Shown piece after piece: positions 1 through 4,923 of a stretch of 8,117 nucleotides of DNA. Below the pieces are notes generated by a model. That model worked only from the letters and a program-made list of their open reading frames with translations, was not told where the DNA came from and ran no database searches. The translations under genes and the position numbers were made by a program. The stretch's first letter is position 1; each line of letters opens with the position of its first letter. Source of the DNA: RBG-16-68-21 sp035286665 (GTDB lineage Bacteria > Actinomycetota > Acidimicrobiia > Spongiisociales > UBA11373); the NCBI GenBank assembly GCA_035286665.1, contig DATECY010000043.1, forward strand, positions 1 through 8,117, written 5' to 3'.

Positions 1-830
1 GGGTGGACGACCAGGTCGGATGCGGCGAGGAGGCGGGGGACGTCTTCACGAAACCCGGTGAGCACGATCCGCCCGGAAGGCAGGTCTGCGACGAGGCGGC
101 GGACGGCCGGCATCTCGGGACCGTCACCGGCGACCACGAACACGACGCCGTCGACCTTCGCGGCGGCTCGCATCAGCACGTCGTGACCCTTCCCCGGCCG
201 CAGCACGGAGACCATGACCGCCATCACCGCGTCGGGGGCGATGCCGAGTTCGCCGCGGACCGCAGCGCGGCTCGTGCCGTCGAACCCCGGCGGCGCGGGA
301 ACGCCGTTGCGGATCGTCACCACCCGGTCGGGGCTCTCCGGGAAGGTTTGGAGGTACCAGGAGCGAAGCGCGTCCGACACGGCGATGGTCTTCGCCGCCG
401 ACGCCATGCGCGACCGGGCCGCCAGATCGCGTTTGCGGCCGGCGAGGCCGGTGGCGGTGTCCTCGATGACGTGAAGCGTGGAGACGTGAGGAACTCCGAC
501 CTTGGCGGCGACCCTGCCGGCGACCACGTCGGCATGCTTGAGGTGGGAGTGAAGGACGTCGGGGGACAGGTCGCGGATGAGGGCGGCGAGCCGGTGAGGA
601 CCGCGAGGATCCCACCACGCGGCGAGGTCGAGGGAGCGCACGCCGACACCGGCGTCGCGGAGCAACACCGGATACCTCAGGTCTCCCAGCGGCATCATGC
701 TCACCACCGACATCTCCATGCCGGCGCCCGCGGCCACCGAAGCCAGGCCGACGAGCGTGTTCTCGGCGCCCCCCGGCCCGAGGTCGTGGATGAGATGGCA
801 GGCGCGAATCGGGCGCGTGGAGACGCTCAC
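1..830 (-). CDS. GT4-family glycosyltransferase, C-terminus cut by window edge
   Basis: Reading the minus strand gives about 276 residues of a GT-B fold, GT4-type glycosyltransferase. These enzymes transfer a sugar from a nucleotide-sugar donor to a lipid, glycan or small molecule on the cytoplasmic side of the membrane. Visible landmarks in order: an N-terminal strand followed by GPGGAE near residues 18-23, HSHLKHAD near 95, RNGV at the start of the second Rossmann domain, then GKGHDVLMRA, VAGDGP and GFREDVPRLLAASDLVVHP at the edge. The donor-binding EGxP/E-x7-E region, normally just after this point, lies outside the window. I chose the GTG at 830 because the family usually begins only a few residues before the first beta strand. 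The frame stays open back to an ATG at 911, but that adds 27 low-complexity residues and starts inside a heptamer repeat. No good Shine-Dalgarno precedes either start. The acceptor cannot be told. The long plus-strand frame opposite is a shadow. Confidence 0.88.
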   Translation of the reverse strand, partial: MSVSTRPIRACHLIHDLGPGGAENTLVGLASVAAGAGMEMSVVSMMPLGDLRYPVLLRDAGVGVRSLDLAAWWDPRGPHRLAALIRDLSPDVLHSHLKHADVVAGRVAAKVGVPHVSTLHVIEDTATGLAGRKRDLAARSRMASAAKTIAVSDALRSWYLQTFPESPDRVVTIRNGVPAPPGFDGTSRAAVRGELGIAPDAVMAVMVSVLRPGKGHDVLMRAAAKVDGVVFVVAGDGPEMPAVRRLVADLPSGRIVLTGFREDVPRLLAASDLVVH

Positions 831-898
831 ACCCTGATCATCGGCGTCGGGGGCGGCAGGCTGAAGGAGGCCGAAGCCGTCACCCGCCTCCCCGTCCT

Positions 899-919
899 GC
901 GCATTGCGCATTGCGCATC
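899..919. repeat. Heptamer tandem repeat, unit GCGCATY, three copies
   Basis: Three adjacent 7-bp units, GCGCATT at 899 and 906 and GCGCATC at 913, lie between the divergent glycosyltransferase and SDR genes. The same unit on the other strand (GCGATGC as a rotation) makes a longer array at 2711-2759. The rest of this 159-bp gap holds the SDR promoter and nothing else I can name. Confidence 0.8.
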
Positions 920-974
920 GCTCAGCCGTGGAACCCCAGAGCCATTCCCGTCTCCGTAACTCTCGCTTCTCTCC

Positions 975-980
975 TAGATT
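975..980 (+). promoter_or_regulatory. Putative -10 box TAGATT for the SDR gene
   Basis: TAGATT fits the TANNNT pattern and ends 9 nt before the ATG at 990. Transcription would begin within about two bases of the start codon, so the mRNA would be leaderless or nearly so. No Shine-Dalgarno is seen, which agrees with this. No clear -35 was found. Confidence 0.45.
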
Positions 981-989
981 CGCGCGCGC

Positions 990-2435
990 ATGCGAATCCT
1001 CGTCACCGGCGCCACCGGCTACATCGGCGGGCGCATCGTCCCCAGGCTGCTCGAAGCCGGATACGAGGTGCGCTGCCTGGCCCGCACCCCCGCCAAGCTC
1101 ACCCTGCACCCCTGGCGACACATGGTGGAGGTGGCCGAAGGTGACGTGCTCGACCCACCCTCCTTGAAGGAGGCCGCCACCGGGTGCGACGCTGCGCTGT
1201 ATCTCGTCCACTCGATGGCCTCGGGCAAGGATTTCGCCCGGTTGGACCGGGTCGCCGCCACCAACTTCCGCACCGCTGTCGACGATGCCGGGTTACGACG
1301 AGTCGTGTACCTCGGCGGCCTCGGGAACGACGACGGCAACCACTCGCCGCATCTCCACAGCCGCCACGAGGTGGGTCGCATCCTTGCCGCCGGTGCCACC
1401 CCGGTCACCGAGATCCGCGCCGCGATGATCATCGGTTCGGGGTCGCTCTCCTTCGAGATGCTCCGCTCCCTCACCGAGGCGCTGCCGATCATGACCACAC
1501 CGAAGTGGGTGCGGACCAAGTGCCAGCCGATCGCGGTGGGCGACATACTCGAGATCCTCGTCGGCGCCGTCAGCGACGGCACCGAGGACTCCGGAGTGAT
1601 CGAAGTGGGCGGACCGGAGGTGCTCACCTATGAGGAGTTGATGCAGATCTATGCGGAGGAGGCGGGGCTGCGACGCCGCCTGCTGATACCCGTCCCGCTC
1701 CTCACCCCTCGTCTGTCGTCGTTGTGGATCGGCCTCGTCACCCCGCTGCCGCCGAAGGTCGCCCGACCCCTGGTGGAGAGCCTCCGCTCCGAGGTCGTGG
1801 TTCACCAGGCCCAGACGATCGTCGCGATCGAGCCGACACCGTTCCGCGCTGCGGTGCGCCGTGCCCTCAGCCGCCTCCCCGGCGGTGTGATCACACGCTG
1901 GAGCGACGCCGAGTCCCAGCCGGCGGCACCGCTGCCCACCGATCCTGCGTGGGCGGGCGGGACCGTCTTCATGGACCGCCAGGTGATGCCGACCGACACC
2001 GACTCCACACACCTGTTCTGGGCATTCAGTCGCATCGGCGGCAAGGCCGGGTACTACGGGCTGGACTGGGCGTGGCGGATCCGAGGCCTGCTCGACCGCC
2101 TCGTCGGCGGCGTCGGGTTGCGGAGGGGCCGCCGTCACCCCAACGAGGTTCGCATCGGCGAGGCCGTCGACTGCTGGCGGGTCGACGACGTGGTCCCCGG
2201 CCGCAGCCTTCGTCTCAGGGCGGAGATGCGCCTGCCCGGAGATGCCTGGCTGGAATGGGAGGTACGCGACACGGAGTTCGGTGCCGACCTGATCCAGACG
2301 GCGTGGTTCCGGCCCAGGGGTCTGGCCGGTCGGGCCTATTGGTACCTATTCCTCATCCCTCATCGCATCGTGTTCCCCCGCATGGCGCACCGGATCGCCG
2401 CCGCCGCGGAAGAGCGCGGGTACACCTGCCGTTGA
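990..2435 (+). CDS. SDR-family NAD(P)-binding protein with C-terminal DUF2867 domain
   Basis: A 481-residue, two-part protein. Residues 1-230 are an atypical (extended/NmrA-like) short-chain dehydrogenase fold: the dinucleotide-binding motif TGATGYIGG is at 6-14, a GDVLD strand-end at 51-55 and YLVHSM at 71-76. The family's YLGGLG stretch is at 107-112. The classical YxxxK pair is not obvious: the corresponding stretch reads HLHSRHEVG (121-129), so NAD(P) binding may serve sensing or an atypical reaction. Residues of about 320-475 form a DUF2867-type domain (FWAFSRIGGKAGYY, then an aromatic-rich C-terminus). This fusion is common in actinobacteria, usually annotated only as SDR oxidoreductase with DUF2867, and its substrate is unknown to me. 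The start follows a likely leaderless promoter. The gene is divergent from the glycosyltransferase and convergent with the small membrane protein at 2556-2672. Family assignment is firm; no specific reaction should be assumed. Confidence 0.93.
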   Translation: MRILVTGATGYIGGRIVPRLLEAGYEVRCLARTPAKLTLHPWRHMVEVAEGDVLDPPSLKEAATGCDAALYLVHSMASGKDFARLDRVAATNFRTAVDDAGLRRVVYLGGLGNDDGNHSPHLHSRHEVGRILAAGATPVTEIRAAMIIGSGSLSFEMLRSLTEALPIMTTPKWVRTKCQPIAVGDILEILVGAVSDGTEDSGVIEVGGPEVLTYEELMQIYAEEAGLRRRLLIPVPLLTPRLSSLWIGLVTPLPPKVARPLVESLRSEVVVHQAQTIVAIEPTPFRAAVRRALSRLPGGVITRWSDAESQPAAPLPTDPAWAGGTVFMDRQVMPTDTDSTHLFWAFSRIGGKAGYYGLDWAWRIRGLLDRLVGGVGLRRGRRHPNEVRIGEAVDCWRVDDVVPGRSLRLRAEMRLPGDAWLEWEVRDTEFGADLIQTAWFRPRGLAGRAYWYLFLIPHRIVFPRMAHRIAAAAEERGYTCR

Positions 2436-2468
2436 GGGCGGTGCTCGGCACAACCGCACTCGTCGCCG

Positions 2469-2508
2469 GCGGGCGTGGCGCGGACCTCGGTGCTCGTCCA
2501 ACGCCCGC
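2469..2508. terminator. Possible hairpin between convergent genes
   Basis: GCGGGCGTGG at 2469-2478 pairs with CCAACGCCCGC at 2498-2508, with one bulged base and a 19-nt loop. It sits 33 nt after the SDR stop, in the 120-bp gap before the convergent small gene. No U-tract follows on either strand, so a role as intrinsic terminator is only a possibility. The remainder of the gap shows nothing else. Confidence 0.25.
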
Positions 2509-2555
2509 GGCGCGCTGCCACGCCCCGCTCACCATCACCACCCCGACGGGGCGGA

Positions 2556-2672
2556 TCAGGTGTCGATCGTTCCTTCTGAGGACTCGGGCTGTTCCTTCTT
2601 GCAACGCATCACGAGAGCCACGATCGCCGCACCAAGGGCCGCCAACCCGAACCACTTCTTCTTCGATCCCAT
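2556..2672 (-). CDS. Small single-span membrane protein, 38 aa
   Basis: The minus strand encodes a 38-residue peptide: a basic start (MGSKKK), one hydrophobic helix at about residues 7-22 (WFGLAALGAAIVALVM), a short basic stretch with one cysteine (RCKK) and an acidic, polar tail ending EGTIDT. This layout matches the many short, poorly characterised actinobacterial membrane peptides with a basic N-terminus and one helix. The frame extends upstream through the heptamer array as arginine/alanine-rich low-complexity sequence, which is not believable protein. The ATG at 2672 is preferred because a TANNNT box lies exactly 6 nt before it. Lysine codons AAG and the GC-rich third positions fit the host. 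I do not recognise a function. It is divergent from rimB and could share control with it through the common upstream region. Confidence 0.6.
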   Translation of the reverse strand: MGSKKKWFGLAALGAAIVALVMRCKKEQPESSEGTIDT

Positions 2673-2678
2673 GAGGTG

Positions 2679-2684
2679 AGCGTA
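2679..2684 (-). promoter_or_regulatory. Putative -10 box TACGCT for the 38-aa protein gene
   Basis: On the minus strand TACGCT (TANNNT type) is followed by six bases and then the ATG at 2672. This spacing would put the transcription start on or next to the start codon, a leaderless message. No Shine-Dalgarno is present. The same hexamer recurs before prkA. Confidence 0.45.
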
Positions 2685-2710
2685 GGCCGCGAGGGGAGAG
2701 GGCGCGGCCC

Positions 2711-2759
2711 GCGATGCACGATGCGCGATGCGCGATGCGCGATGCGCGATGCGCGATGC
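2711..2759. repeat. Heptamer tandem array, unit GCGATGC, seven copies
   Basis: Seven head-to-tail 7-bp units fill 49 bp. Six are exact GCGATGC, and the second (2718-2724) begins ACG instead of GCG. Read on the other strand the unit rotates to GCGCATC, the same family as the three copies at 899-919. There are no unique spacers, so it is not a CRISPR. It lies between the divergent promoters of the 38-aa gene and rimB. Confidence 0.92.
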
Positions 2760-2802
2760 GCCGGATCCTCCACCTGCTGATCGTTCCTCACCACCAACGC
2801 GC

Positions 2803-2837
2803 CTGCAAGCTGCCCGCTGCAAGCTGCCGGCTGCCGG
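2803..2837. repeat. Second heptamer tandem array, unit CTGCNNG, five copies
   Basis: Five consecutive heptamers read CTGCAAG, CTGCCCG, CTGCAAG, CTGCCGG, CTGCCGG. The first four also form a 14-bp duplicate. The array ends 15 nt before the putative rimB -10 box, so it covers the place where a -35 element would sit. Confidence 0.75.
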
Positions 2838-2852
2838 CCGCCTCCTCTCCCC

Positions 2853-2858
2853 TACCCT
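2853..2858 (+). promoter_or_regulatory. Putative -10 box TACCCT for the rimB-rimK operon
   Basis: TACCCT (TANNNT) is followed by seven bases and the ATG at 2866, the spacing expected of a leaderless transcript. No Shine-Dalgarno precedes this ATG or the in-frame ATG at 2872. The -35 position falls inside the CTGCNNG repeat array. Confidence 0.5.
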
Positions 2859-2865
2859 CCTCGGC

Positions 2866-3285
2866 ATGCTCATGGTCGGCTGGTGCGAGATGGTCGGGTT
2901 GCCGGCGCTGGGTATCGACACGATCGCGGCCAAAGTCGACACGGGTGCCAGTTCGTCGTCGATCGACGCCAGCCGGGTCCGTGAGCTCCCCGACGCGCCG
3001 GTACGGACCGTGCGGTTCCGGGTGCACCTCGATGACGGCCGCACCGTCACCGCCGAGGCCCCGGTCCTCGACGTGCGGACGGTACGCAACCCGGGCCGGG
3101 GTGGCCGCGAGGAGGAGCGCTTCGTCATCCGGACGGATCTCGTCCTCGGAGGCGAAAGCTGGCCGGTGGAGGTGACACTGGCGCGTCGTACTCGCATGGA
3201 GTACCGGATGCTCCTCGGCAGGGAGGCCTTGAGCGGCCGGGCAACGGTCGACCCTGCGGGCGCCTATCTCCTCGGAGGCCACTGA
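2866..3285 (+). CDS. rimB: Retropepsin-like protease, RimB/Zn_protease (DUF785) family
   Basis: A 139-residue protein. It opens with GWCEMVGLPALGI, matching the family's G-W-x5-LP-x-LG start, followed by KVDTGASSSSIDA at 23-35. Here D25-T26-G27 is the retropepsin-type catalytic triplet, and a DTGA followed by serines is the family signature. MLLGRE at 115-120 is the second conserved block. Members are annotated as ATP-dependent zinc protease, but the fold is a single-lobe aspartic protease that should work as a dimer. In Pseudomonas, RimB removes glutamates that RimK adds to the C-terminus of ribosomal protein S6, and the same role is inferred here because rimK follows directly. The TGA stop overlaps the rimK start by one base (TGATG), so the pair is translationally coupled. 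The frame is open further upstream through the repeats, but similarity begins at 2866. The ATG at 2872 is an alternative. Length is normal for the family. Confidence 0.85.
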   Translation: MLMVGWCEMVGLPALGIDTIAAKVDTGASSSSIDASRVRELPDAPVRTVRFRVHLDDGRTVTAEAPVLDVRTVRNPGRGGREEERFVIRTDLVLGGESWPVEVTLARRTRMEYRMLLGREALSGRATVDPAGAYLLGGH

Positions 3286-4166
3286 TGCGGATCGGGGTTC
3301 TCAGCCGCCAGAGCGGCCTGTACAGCACGAGACGGCTGGTGGAGGCGGCGCGAGAGCGCGGGCACGAGGTGTCGGTGATCGATTACCTCCGCTGCTACAT
3401 GGACATCACCTCGAAGCGGCCCCGGGTGCGGTTCGCCGGCCGCGAGCTCGAGTTCGACGCCATCATTCCCAGGATCGGTGCCGCCTACACGTTCTACGGA
3501 ACCGCCGTGGTCCGCCAGTTCGAAGTCATGCACGTGCTCAGCGCCAACGAGTCTCAAGCCATTGCCCGCGCCCGCGACAAGCTCCGTTCCCTCCAGCTCC
3601 TGTCCCGGGCGGGGGTGGGGCTCCCGGTGACCGGTTTTGCCCATTCGACCAAGGACATCGACGGGCTGCTCGAGGTGGTGGGGCGCCCGCCGTATGTGAT
3701 CAAGCTGCTCGAAGGCACTCAGGGGGTGGGCGTCGTCAAGGCGGAGACCCGCAACGCCGCGGAATCGGTGATCTCCGCCTTCCGTCAGCTCGACGCCAAC
3801 ATCCTCGTGCAGCGGTACATCACCGAGGCCGAGAACACCGACCTCCGCGCCTTCGTCGTGGGTGGCAAGGTGGTGGCGGCGATGGAACGGGTCGCCGCGG
3901 AAGGCGAGTTCCGGGCGAACCTGCACCGCGGCGGCACCGCTCGACACGTCGAACTCACCCCCGCCGAGGAAGACACTGCCATTGCGGCCGCCCGCGTCCT
4001 CGGCTTGGACGTCTCCGGGGTCGACATGCTCCGCTCCAAGGTGGGCCCGCTGGTGATCGAGGTGAATGCCTCCCCCGGCCTCGAGGGCATCGAGGCAGCC
4101 AGCGGCGTCGACGTGGCCGGGGCCATCGTCGGCTTCCTCGAGGAGCGCATGGCCGCCGACGGATGA
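3285..4166 (+). CDS. rimK: RimK, ribosomal protein S6--L-glutamate ligase (ATP-grasp)
   Basis: A 293-residue protein, close to the 300 of Escherichia coli RimK, and similar along its whole length. The RimK-type N-domain (residues 1-95) contains PRIGAAYTFYGTAVVRQFE at 62-80 and NESQAIARARDKLRS at 88-102. The ATP-grasp core follows, with YVIKLLEGTQGVGVV at 137-151 (ATP-binding lysine and glycine-rich loop), LVQRYITEA at 174-182, FRANLHRGGTA at 209-219 and the metal-binding IEVNASPGLEGIE at 258-270. RimK uses ATP to add glutamates to the C-terminus of ribosomal protein S6, altering ribosome behaviour; related ligases act on other acceptors, so the substrate is inferred. The gene begins on the last base of the rimB stop codon and has no promoter of its own. 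No frameshift or missing residue is seen. The S6 gene (rpsF) is not in the window. Confidence 0.96.
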   Translation: MRIGVLSRQSGLYSTRRLVEAARERGHEVSVIDYLRCYMDITSKRPRVRFAGRELEFDAIIPRIGAAYTFYGTAVVRQFEVMHVLSANESQAIARARDKLRSLQLLSRAGVGLPVTGFAHSTKDIDGLLEVVGRPPYVIKLLEGTQGVGVVKAETRNAAESVISAFRQLDANILVQRYITEAENTDLRAFVVGGKVVAAMERVAAEGEFRANLHRGGTARHVELTPAEEDTAIAAARVLGLDVSGVDMLRSKVGPLVIEVNASPGLEGIEAASGVDVAGAIVGFLEERMAADG

Positions 4167-4180
4167 CCGTTGCGGCCGTG

Positions 4181-4216
4181 CATCTGGGAATCACTTCCTG
4201 ACATCTGGGGATAACT
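4181..4216. repeat. Two 15-bp imperfect direct repeats, 21 bp apart
   Basis: CATCTGGGAATCACT (4181-4195) and CATCTGGGGATAACT (4202-4216) match at 13 of 15 bases with a period of 21 bp, two helical turns. They lie 14 nt after the rimK stop and about 85 nt before the next gene. A pair of sites on one face of the helix is what a dimeric regulator would use, so they could be operators for the membrane-protein gene. This role is inferred. Confidence 0.5.
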
Positions 4217-4217
4217 A

Positions 4218-4249
4218 TTCGCCGCCCGGGCGTCACCCTCGCCGGGCGA
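4218..4249 (+). terminator. Possible hairpin downstream of rimK
   Basis: TTCGCCGCCCGG (4218-4229) can pair with CCGGGCGAA (4241-4249), with a three-base bulge and an 11-nt loop. It is placed well for a rimB-rimK terminator, but no U-tract follows, so the call is weak. The remaining 50 bases to the next gene hold the Shine-Dalgarno and no clear promoter. Confidence 0.3.
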
Positions 4250-4287
4250 ACCGTGTCTAACCCGCTGTAAGGGGAAACGCCCACAAC

Positions 4288-4295
4288 AAGGAGGA
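4288..4295 (+). promoter_or_regulatory. Strong Shine-Dalgarno AAGGAGGA fixing a GTG start
   Basis: AAGGAGGA ends 6 nt before the GTG at 4302. It is an almost ideal ribosome site, one of only two strong ones in the window (the other precedes the antitoxin). It decides the GTG start, which has no nearby ATG alternative. Confidence 0.85.
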
Positions 4296-4301
4296 TCCCT
4301 A

Positions 4302-4808
4302 GTGGACGTAGCACTGATCTTGCTCGGCGCCATCTTGGTGACGTACGGCTGGTACTGGGGCGGGGTAACCGAATCCCGCACCACGGCCTACGCGCTGGGT
4401 GCTGCCGCGTTCATGTTCGGACTCTGGTTCGCCTTTAGCGGCGGGGGCGGCGGCGACGCAGTCGCCGGCTCCATGCTCGGCTTCGGCGCGATCTACGGCC
4501 TCTTGGCCGCGTCCAACGCGTGGAACGAGTCGTCACAGGACCGGACGTACGGCATGTTCGCCCTGCTGTTCGGCGTCGTGGCACTGTTCGGCTTCATGGT
4601 CTTCAGCGACAACAACGCGGCCGGCCAGTACGGCTACGGCGCGCTGGTCGCAGGCATCACGTTCGTGCTGCACTTCATCTCGGCGTCCCTCGTTCCCGAC
4701 AACCGCGGGTTCAAGAACTTCGTCGGATGGCTCACGCTGATCGCCGGCGCCGCGCTGGTGGTCTTCGGGTTCGCCGCGGCGCTCGGATGGGACTTCGGCA
4801 CGCTCTAA
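4302..4808 (+). CDS. Six-span integral membrane protein of unknown function
   Basis: A 168-residue, strongly hydrophobic protein translated from GTG. Predicted spans by eye: 3-20, 28-46, 54-71, 83-101, 111-130 and 139-161. The connecting loops are short: a glycine run at 47-51 (GGGGG), NAWNESSQDRTYG at 72-84, SDNNAAGQYGYG at 102-113 and VPDNRGFKN at 131-139. Both ends lie near the membrane; no signal peptide cleavage site or catalytic motif stands out. Size and six-helix layout recall small channel families such as AmiS/UreI, but I cannot align the diagnostic stretches and do not assign it. The strong ribosome site suggests good expression. It stands alone between rimK, 135 bp upstream, and prkA. 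The repeats at 4181-4216 may control it and the hairpin at 4862-4889 may end its transcript. Confidence 0.85.
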   Translation: MDVALILLGAILVTYGWYWGGVTESRTTAYALGAAAFMFGLWFAFSGGGGGDAVAGSMLGFGAIYGLLAASNAWNESSQDRTYGMFALLFGVVALFGFMVFSDNNAAGQYGYGALVAGITFVLHFISASLVPDNRGFKNFVGWLTLIAGAALVVFGFAAALGWDFGTL

Positions 4809-4861
4809 GGAACCGAACCGATTCGTCCCCGAGAGCTCCGCTCCCAGGGCAACGAAGATGC

Positions 4862-4889
4862 GAGAGGGAGGCCCCATGGCCTCCCTCTC
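4862..4889 (+). terminator. Perfect 12-bp hairpin with CCAT loop
   Basis: GAGAGGGAGGCC (4862-4873) pairs without mismatch to GGCCTCCCTCTC (4878-4889) around a four-base loop. It starts 53 nt after the membrane-protein stop and ends 34 nt before the prkA ATG. Downstream bases are pyrimidine-rich (TCTCTAC) but are not a U-run. The best reading is a terminator for the upstream gene; the alternative is a leader structure of prkA if transcription starts further up. It also argues against the in-frame ATG at 4858, since the hairpin would lie inside the coding region. Confidence 0.6.
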
Positions 4890-4891
4890 TC

Positions 4892-4897
4892 TACGCT
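4892..4897 (+). promoter_or_regulatory. prkA: Putative -10 box TACGCT for prkA
   Basis: TACGCT lies two bases after the hairpin and would start transcription near 4904, leaving a leader of about 20 nt. That leader contains TGAGGA, 6 nt before the ATG at 4924, as a ribosome site. No -35 consensus is visible; the position falls within the hairpin. Confidence 0.35.
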
Positions 4898-4923
4898 TGG
4901 GCCAACGCGACGTGAGGAATCCC

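Noticed and set aside
831..911. 27-residue extension of the glycosyltransferase to the ATG at 911
   Set aside because: The frame is open, but the added residues are low complexity and the start codon lies within the heptamer repeat. The GTG at 830 gives the normal family start.
3..959. Long plus-strand reading frame
   Set aside because: It is the complement of the glycosyltransferase, rich in H, R, G and D with no recognisable motif, while the minus strand shows a full set of GT4 motifs.
1293..2138. Long minus-strand frame inside the SDR gene, and similar frames opposite rimK (3264-3947) and prkA (5239-6105)
   Set aside because: High-GC shadow frames with low-complexity composition. The plus-strand proteins in each place carry clear family motifs.
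2711..2759. CRISPR array
   Set aside because: The units are 7 bp, contiguous and without unique spacers. No cas genes are present.
2728..2865. 46-residue N-terminal extension of the RimB-like protease
   Set aside because: It is encoded by the heptamer arrays (repeating MRDARCA). Family similarity starts at 2866, just after a leaderless-type promoter.
4205..4214. DnaA box or replication origin
   Set aside because: TGGGGATAA differs by one base from TGTGGATAA but stands alone, with no cluster, AT-rich unwinding region or dnaA/dnaN gene nearby.
4858..4923. 22-residue N-terminal extension of PrkA
   Set aside because: It would be translated from the perfect hairpin, has no ribosome site and lies outside family similarity. 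The ATG at 4924 has TGAGGA upstream.
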